DNA from: Zunongwangia profunda SM-A87
Lineage (GTDB): Bacteria; Bacteroidota; Bacteroidia; Flavobacteriales; Flavobacteriaceae
Direction: 5' to 3'
DNA: 64,000 nucleotides
Assembly: GCF_000023465.1 (NCBI RefSeq)
Contig: NC_014041.1
Location: 3,664,001-3,728,000, forward strand
The position numbers were made by a program, and so were the translations under genes. Below the pieces are notes generated by a model. The model was not told where the DNA came from. It did no database searches and saw only the letters and a program-made list of their open reading frames with translations. How positions within the stretch are numbered: position 1 is the stretch's first letter; each line of letters opens with the position of its first letter. Of the stretch, positions 16,867 through 24,849 are shown one piece after another.

Positions 16867-18858
16867 TTAACCTTTCCTCACCACCAAATGGCTCAGTCCC
16901 GGATCATTTAGTAACCGTTCCATTTCCGATTGGATAATATCTTGAATATCCTGTTTGATTTGGAAATAATTCCGCTGTACCATGCCCGAATCCAACTTTC
17001 GGATCACTTCAATGTCCTGGTAATTTTGTTCCTCACGCTTAAGGCTATCATGGTCATTGATAATCTCGCAATGGAAAGCTTTCAAGTCAATCTTACAATC
17101 AGGATTATCCGTTACCATGCCCACAAATTCACCAGAGCTTAAACTTGAGATTTTGGAAGGTGGTATCGCTACTTCCAATTGTTTGGATCGACTAATCGAG
17201 GTATCTCCGCTGTTGATGGAATAACTTTCCCTGTCCTGCATGATTTTACCAAAGCGTTCCGATAATTGTTTAGCGGTATCACCTGTCACCTGACCACTAA
17301 CAATATTCCCAGTAATATTCATAATCACATCTGCCTGTTCACGGCCGTAATCTTTGCGGAGCTGACTAAAATCCTGAATGCCCAGACAGGTAGAAACCTT
17401 ATTGCTTCGTGCAGTAGCGATCAGGCTGTCCATATTGTTCAGGTAGATGGTCGGGAACTCATCAAAAATAAGGCTGCTCTTTAGCTTCCCTTTTTTGTTC
17501 ACCAGCTTAATTAATCGGTTTACATAAAGCGATAATACCGCTCCATAAATTTGTATTTTCTGCGGATTGTTCCCCATACACACAATCTTTGGATCATCCG
17601 GATTATTAATATCCAGATTAAAATCATTTCCCGATAGCACATAATACAATTGCGGGGATGAAAGCCTTGCCATCGCCACTTTTGCCGAAGCTATCTGGCC
17701 TTCCAATTGTTCCATGACATCATTCAAATAAGCGTTAACAAAAGGATTTATCAGTACTTCAATTTCCTTTTCGGTACGAAGCAAAGAAAATAGGCTATCA
17801 TAATCTACCTGCATCAATTCTATTACATGCGGCAAGGTGCAAAATTCTCCATCCTTGTATTTTTTCAGATACCAGATAATAGCCGTCAGAAAGTTAATCG
17901 GAGATTCCACAAAGAAGTCTCCCTGACGTTTGATCCATTCCCTGTTTAACCCCATCAAAATGGTACGGGCACTTTCTGCCGCATCGGTAATATCGGTCAT
18001 AGCTGAAGGTTCCAAGGGATTGCATCGATGGCTCCGGGTGAGATCATCAAAATTAATCACATAAAATGCTGGTGGCTTGATGTATCGATGTTGATTTTTA
18101 AGCCAGGTGTTATAAGCTATTTTGGAAAGGTCATCAAACTTAAAGTCATATACGAACATACTAAACCCTTTCCGAATATGCTGGGTAATCACATGGCGTA
18201 TGACAAAGTAAGATTTTCCGGAACCGGGTGTTCCCAATACCATAATCGCCCGAAATGGATTAATGATATTGACCCAACTTTTCCGATGCTTATCCTTTAA
18301 TTGATATTGGGCAGGAAGGTTAATGGAATATTCATTTTCCAGCAATCGTTCTTCCTGTGGAAAGGTTTCATTTTCCTTATTAAAAATATCCTTGTTATTG
18401 AGTTTGTCCCTTATGATTCGGGAAAGTAAAGTTCCTCCCGTCAATACCAGTAGAAAGCCTATTCCTGTGAGTGCCATATACAGGATAGCAGTGGTCACCA
18501 TTGGTATGTTCAGCTTCATACACAGATAGCTGATAGAATAAATAAGCAGTCCGGTAATCAGATAAGCAAATGCTGTTCTATTATTTAATTTCTCATCCTT
18601 TTTCCCTTTGGCTCCTAAAAGGGATATACCCAAAAAACAAAGTGCAATTAATTTCGATTTGTGAAAACTGCTGAATAATCCCGTCTTATAAATATTGCTT
18701 AAAATACGGTCACTAAAAGTGCTGCTCCATCCCCATATTTCAAATGCCCTGTAACAGTAGTAATAGAAATGGATGATTAAAATGGAAATGCTGATGAGCC
18801 TGGTCATATCCAGTATCTTTCTCAGCGCCTGTTCATTTTCTCCGGTGTGCATTGCCAT
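16867..18858 (-). CDS. mobC: Type IV coupling protein (MobC/TraG-VirD4 type)
   Basis: 663 residues. N-terminal hydrophobic segments (about residues 15-35, 50-60, 85-145) form the membrane anchor. The motor domain has Walker A GTPGSGKS near residue 213 and a Walker B-like SSLIFDEFPTIYL near residue 460, followed by ATARSNKVSTCLGIQDFSQL. TraG/VirD4-type proteins bring the relaxase-DNA complex to the mating channel. This is the MobC of CTnDOT-like elements, not the small relaxosome MobC of plasmids. It is last in the order mobA-mobB-mobC and lies 14 bp after mobB. Confidence 0.92.
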   Translation of the reverse strand: MAMHTGENEQALRKILDMTRLISISILIIHFYYYCYRAFEIWGWSSTFSDRILSNIYKTGLFSSFHKSKLIALCFLGISLLGAKGKKDEKLNNRTAFAYLITGLLIYSISYLCMKLNIPMVTTAILYMALTGIGFLLVLTGGTLLSRIIRDKLNNKDIFNKENETFPQEERLLENEYSINLPAQYQLKDKHRKSWVNIINPFRAIMVLGTPGSGKSYFVIRHVITQHIRKGFSMFVYDFKFDDLSKIAYNTWLKNQHRYIKPPAFYVINFDDLTRSHRCNPLEPSAMTDITDAAESARTILMGLNREWIKRQGDFFVESPINFLTAIIWYLKKYKDGEFCTLPHVIELMQVDYDSLFSLLRTEKEIEVLINPFVNAYLNDVMEQLEGQIASAKVAMARLSSPQLYYVLSGNDFNLDINNPDDPKIVCMGNNPQKIQIYGAVLSLYVNRLIKLVNKKGKLKSSLIFDEFPTIYLNNMDSLIATARSNKVSTCLGIQDFSQLRKDYGREQADVIMNITGNIVSGQVTGDTAKQLSERFGKIMQDRESYSINSGDTSISRSKQLEVAIPPSKISSLSSGEFVGMVTDNPDCKIDLKAFHCEIINDHDSLKREEQNYQDIEVIRKLDSGMVQRNYFQIKQDIQDIIQSEMERLLNDPGLSHLVVRKG

Positions 18859-18872
18859 AGCTTTAATTTTTT

Positions 18873-20177
18873 TTACTGATTATTATTCAGGTTTCTTTTT
18901 TTCTTCTTTTTACGTTTCTTTTTAAGCTGATTAGGTAAATAATTCGAGGTGTTTTCTGCCTGGGTTAAAACCTCCAATACATTTTCTTTTCCTGTTAATA
19001 TGGAAACAGATTGATATTCTTTATCAACTTCTTTGGTTTCTGCCGCAGCGGCAGTCTGTGGCTGTAACCCAATGGTTTGTTTCGGGTCGGGATGCCTTAG
19101 CAAATCCTGTCCTGAAACCCTTTCCGGTAAACACCTTTCCTGAATAGCTTTGGCACTATAGGCTTTGCCCAAAACACTTCCGTTAAAAACACATTTGGTT
19201 TGGTGATCTACATAGGTGATTCCGTATAAAATTCCGTTAGCGTTTTGCCTAAGCACAGTATGGATACCCTGTTTTTCCAATGCAGATATAAGTTCTGGAA
19301 TGGATATCTTTTTTGATAACAATTTCTTATCCACCGCATTTTTTATCCGTCTTTTAAAAGGTGTTCGTTTAGTGGCATTTTCTTTGAATTTCTGCTCCAG
19401 AAATTTCAAAGTTGGTTTATTATAAAACAGGCTGGCTTTGATAGGGACACCTACCGCATTCCCATCCGCATCCAGCACCCGGTATAACAATCCGCCAGTT
19501 TGATAAACCTTTGAATTTTCCGTTCCTCGTTCTGCTTTTACATTATATTGATTGAGTACTGCATTTAGTTCCGGAAGGCTGGTATATTTGTATGGATTCA
19601 ACACATTTTCCAGAATGTTCTGAATAGCCATTTTGGTTTGCGATTTGCCATACATTGCCTTGCCTACAACTATGGGTTTTAACTGATAATTTTCATCTTT
19701 TTTTTGGGCTTCAGCCTGCACCAAACCAAACTCTTTTTCCAATGCTTTTCGAGCTGGTTCAGATTTACGAATACCCAAATGGTGCAAGTCAATTCGCTTG
19801 CCGTCCGCTTCAATATTAGTAGTCACCAAATGGATGTGCGGATGCCCTGCATCGTGATGTTGATAGACCAGATAAGGTTGTTCACCGAAACCGATTTTAT
19901 CCAGATAACCATTGGCTATTTCAAGCAGTTTTTGTTTAGGTAAATGCTTTTCTGAAACATCAAAATTGAGAGAAATATGGACACTATTCCGCTTGGTTTT
20001 TTCATTTAATTCCATCTGTTTTAGGAAGCGATTGAGCTTCATGGTAAAGCTCATTTTATCCGGGTCAACAGGGTAATTTCCTGCTCCGATACACTCGGCT
20101 ACTCCCTGCTTTACCTTGTTCTCATTGTAGTTTAAAATGCGGTGAATGGAGTGTCCTGTTTTAATTACTGCAACCAT
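18873..20177 (-). CDS. mobB: Relaxase MobB
   Basis: 434 residues. The N-terminal 200 form a relaxase/mobilisation nuclease domain. The metal-binding HUH motif is in HHDAGHPHIHLVTTNI near residue 106. A candidate nicking tyrosine is in ILNYNENKV near residue 17. The C-terminal part is basic and ends in a long Lys/Arg run (KKKRKKKKKR) that may bind DNA. It nicks oriT and pilots the strand. The start overlaps mobA by 13 bp, so the proteins are made together. Confidence 0.93.
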   Translation of the reverse strand: MVAVIKTGHSIHRILNYNENKVKQGVAECIGAGNYPVDPDKMSFTMKLNRFLKQMELNEKTKRNSVHISLNFDVSEKHLPKQKLLEIANGYLDKIGFGEQPYLVYQHHDAGHPHIHLVTTNIEADGKRIDLHHLGIRKSEPARKALEKEFGLVQAEAQKKDENYQLKPIVVGKAMYGKSQTKMAIQNILENVLNPYKYTSLPELNAVLNQYNVKAERGTENSKVYQTGGLLYRVLDADGNAVGVPIKASLFYNKPTLKFLEQKFKENATKRTPFKRRIKNAVDKKLLSKKISIPELISALEKQGIHTVLRQNANGILYGITYVDHQTKCVFNGSVLGKAYSAKAIQERCLPERVSGQDLLRHPDPKQTIGLQPQTAAAAETKEVDKEYQSVSILTGKENVLEVLTQAENTSNYLPNQLKKKRKKKKKRNLNNNQ

Positions 20178-20554
20178 ATCTCTGCCATTTTTTTGATATG
20201 AGTTTTAATCTCATCCACCTTATTGAACAGGGTTCTTTTTTCCACTTCGTAGGTGATCAGCCAGTTTTTAAATTCCGCAATTCCATGAAGTGTATGCAGC
20301 TTTTTTACCGCCTGATTAAAGTTGTTCCCCACATGGTTAAGTTCCTTTCTAAGTTTACCCATCTCCACCATAAAATCATCGGCAGATTGGTTGCGGTAGG
20401 TAGTTACAATGGGCTTTTCAAAAAGGCTGTGACGGACATATTCGCTTAGCTTTCGGCAGGTGCTGTTTTGCCATTTCTTTTCAATTTTTTCATACTCATC
20501 GGGTGTCAAACGCAGCCCGATAATGCGTGTTCTGTTTGATTTTTTTCCTTCCAT
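20165..20554 (-). CDS. mobA: Relaxosome accessory protein MobA
   Basis: 129 residues with an N-terminal ribbon-helix-helix-like region: RIIGLRLTPDEYEKIEKKW, then LSEYVRHSLF. The MobC/BmgB-like second half has ELNHVGNNFNQAVKKLH, the motif shared by relaxosome proteins that help the relaxase open oriT. It is first in the minus-strand mob operon, directly downstream of the large inverted repeat proposed as oriT. Confidence 0.9.
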   Translation of the reverse strand: MEGKKSNRTRIIGLRLTPDEYEKIEKKWQNSTCRKLSEYVRHSLFEKPIVTTYRNQSADDFMVEMGKLRKELNHVGNNFNQAVKKLHTLHGIAEFKNWLITYEVEKRTLFNKVDEIKTHIKKMAEIWLQ

Positions 20555-20631
20555 CTCATTCTCCTTTATCCTGTTATCAAACTCAAAAATTCATTCTATA
20601 CGCCCTGCCCACGAGTTCCGAGTGATAGGCA

Positions 20632-20689
20632 GCAAGATGTCGGTTGTTAAACAACCGTTCATCTTGCCGTTTGCAGGAACGTCGCAAAC
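20632..20689. other. oriT: Candidate origin of transfer (oriT)
   Basis: Upstream of mobA lies a strong two-part inverted repeat. The outer arms are GCAAGATG (20632-20639) and CATCTTGC (20660-20667). The inner arms are CGGTTGTT (20641-20648) and AACAACCG (20650-20657) around one A. A second perfect repeat follows directly: GTTTGC (20669-20674) with GCAAAC (20684-20689). No gene covers it. Paired inverted repeats next to relaxosome genes are the usual form of oriT; the nick site is not identified. Confidence 0.7.
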
Positions 20690-20790
20690 TCATCGTTTTT
20701 GCAAAAATCTCCCGATGGCTTATTATTCACTTTTAGGGATTCTGGCAATTTTCTAAATAGTGAAGTTTTCTAAAATGCTTGGCAAATAGA

Positions 20791-21696
20791 TTACAGTTTG
20801 TTCCCTAAGCGTTTCTTTGGCTGCTTTCCAATATGGATAAGCCAGTCATTTAGGTCTTTGTGGTTTTTATATAAGCTGCTTTTATCAATATATTTCGTAC
20901 TCATTGAAAGTGCACGCTGGGTAAGATTTTGTCCAGTGGCATCCCTATCCAGGTACAGTTGAATCGCCTGATGTTTCTCCATAAAAGGGCGTGCTCTTTC
21001 AAAGAAGGAAACCGAATTTAAAACCACAATATCCTGACTATTTTCAGTAAGGTTTTTGTGGAGGGCTCTAAGAGATAAAAAATCGGTAAAACCTTCGAAA
21101 ACTGCCACCTCTTTGGAACCACTTTTTATAGTGGTAATATCCTTGGGAGAACTGCTTGCTTTGAAGTAAGGATTACGTATTTCAAACCCGCCGGAATCAT
21201 TTTTAAAACCAATTCCGTAATAGTTTTTCCCATTTACTTCATAATGTACTTCCCAGCAATATTGGGTTGCAATTTCAACAGGAATTTTTCGCTGTTTCAA
21301 ATAGCGGATGAGTGCATACGAACTAAGCTCCACCTCTTTTAAAATTTTAAGTTGATGCTCAGGTTCATTTTCTCTTTTGGGAATACTTTTTAAGGGCGCT
21401 TGAAAAGAAGAACGACCATTCAGTTTGTTTAGAAATTCTCCAACCGAGCAGCCATAATGTGCAATCCCAAAATCGATCATATTCCCTCCCTTACCAAGAC
21501 CATGATCATACCATCGGTTCAGCTTTCGATTAACCTTAAAAGAGGGTGTCTTTTCTTCCCGTAACGGAGAACGATACCAATAGTCATTGTTCCTGATTTT
21601 TGAAGGTTCATAACCTAACAAGGACAGGTACTGAACCATATCCATTTCTTTTGCTTCCGCAATGGAAAGTTTTTGTTTCCTGAAATCCATAACCAC
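20791..21696 (-). CDS. DNA primase, Toprim type, element-encoded
   Basis: 301 residues (ATG at 21696, or 21690 for a start at MDFRKQ). N-terminal half: YRSPLREEKTPSFKV and WYDHGLGKGGNMIDF, the DnaG zinc-binding domain layout with the Cys/His metal ligands lost, as is common in this conjugative-transposon family. C-terminal half: Toprim domain with EGFTDFLSL (acidic motif 1, about residue 200) and LYLDRDATG (DxD motif, about 247). It would prime the complementary strand after transfer. It lies upstream of the oriT region in the same direction as mobA. Confidence 0.85.
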   Translation of the reverse strand: MVMDFRKQKLSIAEAKEMDMVQYLSLLGYEPSKIRNNDYWYRSPLREEKTPSFKVNRKLNRWYDHGLGKGGNMIDFGIAHYGCSVGEFLNKLNGRSSFQAPLKSIPKRENEPEHQLKILKEVELSSYALIRYLKQRKIPVEIATQYCWEVHYEVNGKNYYGIGFKNDSGGFEIRNPYFKASSSPKDITTIKSGSKEVAVFEGFTDFLSLRALHKNLTENSQDIVVLNSVSFFERARPFMEKHQAIQLYLDRDATGQNLTQRALSMSTKYIDKSSLYKNHKDLNDWLIHIGKQPKKRLGNKL

Positions 21697-21820
21697 ACAT
21701 TTTCATCTTCACAATTCAGTTTACAGGTGTAAAGTTAAACAAGTGATATGGCATCTGTCTATCCTCTCTATATTTCGAATAGGATGGCACTCACTGTAAT
21801 AAAAGATATTCAAGAATAAA

Positions 21821-22339
21821 TTATGCTCTTTTTAAAACAGTAGTTTTAGGTAGCTCAACCAATTTATACCCCAAGAAAGAATAGGTTTCCTTCATTGTAT
21901 GATACGTGGCAACTGCTTCTTCAAAAGTCTGTTTTCTCTCGGCATCATTTACATAAATAGCTTTCCAAGGTGGAGTTATAAAAACCGTAGTATTATATCG
22001 GTTTTCTTTCGCTGCCTGCCAAATTATTTCAGGAATGGAAATATTGCAAAGTTTTAGGTATCCAATGACATCTGGAATACCACGATCAAAAAATGTCAAT
22101 CCACACTTCTCCGACACATTCTGAAAATCTTTGAGGGATTGCCGAAACATAGCCATTGCAAATCCTTTTTTGTATAGCCACGGTAAACGATTTCCATCTG
22201 TTTTAATTTCTTTTTGGATAATACTTCTACCGGTTTCTTCAACCGAATGATATCCCATAACTGAAAGCTGTTTTATCACGGAAGTCTTTCCCATTCCGGG
22301 ACCTCCTGTAATAATAATAGCGTTTGATTTGTTTTCCAT
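21821..22339 (-). CDS. P-loop NTPase (AAA_28-like)
   Basis: About 172 residues from the ATG at 22337-22339; the frame stays open upstream to 22462, with another ATG at 22361-22363. The start at MENKSNAIIITGG puts Walker A GGPGMGKTS at the very N-terminus, as in this family. Further landmarks are EETGRSIIQKE near residue 35 and TFFDRGIPDVIGY near residue 83, where DRG is the likely Walker B/sensor block. Such small kinase-like NTPases occur as single genes in accessory regions; the substrate is unknown. Confidence 0.75.
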   Translation of the reverse strand: MENKSNAIIITGGPGMGKTSVIKQLSVMGYHSVEETGRSIIQKEIKTDGNRLPWLYKKGFAMAMFRQSLKDFQNVSEKCGLTFFDRGIPDVIGYLKLCNISIPEIIWQAAKENRYNTTVFITPPWKAIYVNDAERKQTFEEAVATYHTMKETYSFLGYKLVELPKTTVLKRA

Positions 22340-22436
22340 AGTTCTAATAATTATCTCCTTCATATTTTGATGAGGATGATTTCTTTTACTCTTAATACTT
22401 TTGTTATTAATGTTGAATGATTTAAAACGTGTGATG

Positions 22437-22625
22437 ATGTTGACAACAAATGATGTAGCCAAAGTTTATGATACGATCTTAAGTATCCCTGGCATGAATG
22501 ACACAGTGAAGATTGATTTGAGGATCTCACGTAAAAATTTGCTATTACTAAACCATGTAATTGAGCGTGGATTAGTCGTGAAAGATGATGAAGAAAAACG
22601 AAGGACTTTTATCCAATATCCCTGA
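22437..22625 (+). CDS. Small protein, possibly winged-helix regulator
   Basis: 62 residues from the ATG at 22437 (GATGATG context; upstream ATGs at 22401 and 22434 are possible). It reads MLTTNDVAKVYDTILSIPGM, then IDLRISRKNLLLLNHVIERG: a helical protein with a late VIERGLVVKDDE segment. It resembles short Bacteroidetes proteins next to mobilisation genes, but no family name is certain. It is divergent from the NTPase gene, overlapping its 5' open frame. Its stop lies inside the following small gene. Confidence 0.5.
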   Translation: MLTTNDVAKVYDTILSIPGMNDTVKIDLRISRKNLLLLNHVIERGLVVKDDEEKRRTFIQYP

Positions 22626-22728
22626 TGAAAACCTGGAAGAATTGAAAAGTATTGCCGGTCAATATCTCGAAAAAGCCGGACTAATTGAACTCAATGAAAA
22701 GTTGAATGAGTTAGGAAAAGGAAAGTAA
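22588..22728 (+). CDS. Small acidic-helical protein overlapping the previous gene
   Basis: 46 codons after an ATG at 22588, in another frame and overlapping the preceding gene by 38 bp. The product (MKKNEGLLSNIPDENLEEL, then a Lys/Glu/Leu-rich helix) is likely a single amphipathic helix pair. A rho-independent terminator follows 8 bp after the stop, which supports this being the real end of a two-gene transcript. Function unknown. Confidence 0.45.
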   Translation: MKKNEGLLSNIPDENLEELKSIAGQYLEKAGLIELNEKLNELGKGK

Positions 22729-22735
22729 AGTATTC

Positions 22736-22770
22736 AGGCTGGTTATTCGGATATCCAGCCTTCTTCTTTT
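22736..22770 (+). terminator. Rho-independent terminator, possibly bidirectional
   Basis: AGGCTGG (22736-22742) pairs with CCAGCCT (22755-22761). An inner TAT/ATA pair and a TCGG loop extend the stem, and TTCTTCTTTT follows. It closes the two small plus-strand genes. The stop of the frameshifted minus-strand gene lies inside the stem, so it may serve both strands. Confidence 0.7.
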
Positions 22771-22959
22771 CTGATATTCTGAACCTTGTTTGCTATGAGC
22801 CAATCTTCAAATAAAGAATCGTTAATTAGGAGTAAATTTAATAAATTCTCCTGAGGATGAGGATAGCATTAAGGTAAAATCTTTTGCTACGGTGATGTAT
22901 TTGAGGAGTTCTGAAGCTGAATAGTGAAATCCGGGAAAATGTTTGGCGGTGGTTTTCAT
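22743..22959 (-). pseudogene. Frameshifted small gene (about 71 residues if intact)
   Basis: On the minus strand, ATG at 22957-22959 opens 45 codons (MKTTAKHFPGFHYSASELLK ... EFIKFTPN) ending at a TAA at 22822-22824. One base further on, the +1 frame continues as NDSLFEDWLIANKV, QNIRKEEGWISE, to a TAA at 22743-22745. The two halves join into one protein-like sequence if a single T near 22825 is an insertion. It is therefore a pseudogene, a sequencing error or a programmed shift; no slippery heptamer is obvious. No family recognised. Confidence 0.5.
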
Positions 22960-23285
22960 GTCAATACTATTTTAGATTAATGCCGCCGAATAAAAGTAAA
23001 CTAGGCAGCAACTTATAGCACTGAGGTCTTAGGAAACCCAACAACAATAAGTGCGTCCACGCAATGGCATAAACGTTCTTCACTTGTTGTCCTGCTGTTA
23101 TCAAAAGTTCCCAGCTTTCAGTGCCGGACTCAAAGCAAAACGCTTCAAGAATATTCTAACTAAGATAGCTGTTTCAGGCTTAGATGAAAAGGAAAATTTA
23201 CACTTAATTATCTGAGCTATTTTGAAATAAAAATCTTCTAAGAATAAATAAATTAATGAAAATAAAAATACCCTCCAATTTAAGA
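22960..23285. other. Intergenic region, no gene seen
   Basis: No convincing reading frame on either strand. The region contains a loose inverted repeat (ACAACAATAAGTG near 23040 against CACTTGTTGT near 23087) of unknown meaning. It separates the mobilisation-linked small genes from the defence block. Confidence 0.4.
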
Positions 23286-23570
23286 TTAATTTAAACGATC
23301 CAGGATTTTTATCATTTCGAAAAGGGTACCTCTAGGCTCAATTTTCCCGTCTTCCCAATCTTTAATTTCTTCAACAACACTACTACCCGAATATACTGTC
23401 TTGATTTCTCCACTAAACGAAAATTCCTTTTCTCCTTTTTTATTAAATAGCATATTTAAAGTTTCACAGCATTTGTCTGCGGTCTGCTGAGTATCAAAAA
23501 TCAGGCTGGTCAAACGCTGTTTTTTGTAATAAATAATCAATTCTGCAACCGTTTTTTTATTTTCTTCCAT
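23286..23570 (-). CDS. Small protein of unknown function
   Basis: 94 residues, soluble: MEENKKTVAELIIYYKKQRL at the start, a CCETLNMLFNKKGEKEFSF segment near residue 33, and an acidic VVEEIKDWEDGKIEPRGTLF near residue 66. No family recognised. It has an ATG after an AT-rich space and no neighbour within 160 bp, so it is probably a single-gene unit. Confidence 0.5.
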   Translation of the reverse strand: MEENKKTVAELIIYYKKQRLTSLIFDTQQTADKCCETLNMLFNKKGEKEFSFSGEIKTVYSGSSVVEEIKDWEDGKIEPRGTLFEMIKILDRLN

Positions 23571-23736
23571 CTTAATTTCTATTAAAATTTAACCTGATAT
23601 ATTCAACATTAAGTTACTTTAATCTTATTTACTTATTTCTCACAACTTTAAATTTAAGAACCTTAAATGCAGCTTTAGATGGTTTTAAGATTTTCAAAAT
23701 CAATTCTGTCTGAAGAGCTGCTTTTTTACTTAACGA

Positions 23737-24399
23737 TTACCAAACTATTTCAGGATAATCATCAAAATTTAATTCTTCTATATTACAGCCTAATTCCTTG
23801 GCCCTGCTTACCATATCAGACTTCCACATCTTATAGGCTGGCGAAAGTTGGGTATAAGCAATTAACAAATCTGGTATTCCGCGAAATCTTCTTTTTCCCG
23901 GTGTTTTGCTCAAATATTCTATATTAATACCCTGCAGCACTAAAAAAACCAGGTCATTATTTATATCAATTCTTTGCCCTATGAAATTTTGAATTTGTTG
24001 TGCGCCCTGCGGATCATAATCAAATAAGGCTTTTCTACAATTATATTCCAGGATATAGAGGTTTGCCTGATCCAGGGCATCCAACACTACATAACCTGCA
24101 TTATAGCGAAGGACGGAAATTAAATAAAGGAAGTCTGTCCATAGGTATCTAAAGCCAAAGTATTCAACCTTATTCTCCGAATCAAAAACAAAATTTTCTT
24201 TCAACCTGGAATGCTGGAAAGCTTTACGAAGCTCATAAGCAAAGCCCATTATTATATCTGATTGCCCCTTCTCTTCCTTTTTATATTCATTTAGCCTCTC
24301 CCCTATTTTGTGAATGGTTTCATACAAGCTTGTTAAGTCACCGTAATCACCCCATAATTCTATTCCTGCCCCTTTCCTGGTTGGATTACTTTGAAACAT
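23737..24399 (-). CDS. Conserved unknown, DUF6904-like
   Basis: 220 residues from the ATG at 24397-24399 (MFQSNPTRKGAGIELWGDYG). The frame is open 18 codons further upstream, but that part is AT-rich and unlike protein. Middle part: FGFRYLWTDFLYLISVLRYN and ALDQANLYILEYNCRKALFD, a helical core with aromatic residues. The start resembles the remembered DUF6904 pattern, but this is not certain. No catalytic motif is visible. It is an isolated gene next to the restriction locus and may be part of the same accessory cargo. Confidence 0.6.
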   Translation of the reverse strand: MFQSNPTRKGAGIELWGDYGDLTSLYETIHKIGERLNEYKKEEKGQSDIIMGFAYELRKAFQHSRLKENFVFDSENKVEYFGFRYLWTDFLYLISVLRYNAGYVVLDALDQANLYILEYNCRKALFDYDPQGAQQIQNFIGQRIDINNDLVFLVLQGINIEYLSKTPGKRRFRGIPDLLIAYTQLSPAYKMWKSDMVSRAKELGCNIEELNFDDYPEIVW

Positions 24400-24489
24400 A
24401 AATAAACATTTTAATTTTGTATTCTTTTTTTCAAATATCAGTATTTTAATCAATTTAGTATATTTAGTAATACCAAATTTTCAATAATT

Positions 24490-24627
24490 GTGGAAGAGCA
24501 GGGAGCATTTAAAGAAGTACAATTTCACGATGAATTCAGGAAAGAGATCATTGACAAATTACTTGAATTACACCGTCAATTAGTTTTACTCGAATACCTT
24601 GAAAAGGGATCAGAATGCCAGTTTTGA
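24490..24627 (+). CDS. Possible small gene, GTG start
   Basis: 46 codons from GTG at 24490 (VEEQGAFKEVQFHDEFRKEI, then a Leu/Glu-rich helix ending ECQF). It is divergent from the DUF6904-like gene. The next small frame starts inside its end. No family recognised. The product-like composition and the overlap with the following frame are the only support. Confidence 0.3.
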   Translation: MEEQGAFKEVQFHDEFRKEIIDKLLELHRQLVLLEYLEKGSECQF

Positions 24628-24752
24628 GAAAGATAGCGATTCTTCGTGAATTTTTTTGGAATTCAGATAATGAAGATCTTGAGTACATATATAATATGGA
24701 GAGGTTCATGGAAAAACTTAAAATTTATGAGTCATTCCCTAAATGGTCTTAA
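24615..24752 (+). CDS. Possible small gene overlapping the previous one
   Basis: 45 residues from ATG at 24615 (MPVLRKIAILREFFWNSDNE ... ESFPKWS), overlapping the previous frame by 13 bp. Acidic and aromatic, probably helical. The overlap is typical of a coupled two-gene unit, but both may be remnants. No family recognised. Confidence 0.3.
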   Translation: MPVLRKIAILREFFWNSDNEDLEYIYNMERFMEKLKIYESFPKWS

Positions 24753-24849
24753 CGAAAGCCATAGTAATACAAATTCAATAAATTTTTATAGCGTATTTTT
24801 ACTATTTGAGCGGGTAAATATTTACACTGTTATTGCTAAGCCTTAAAAT

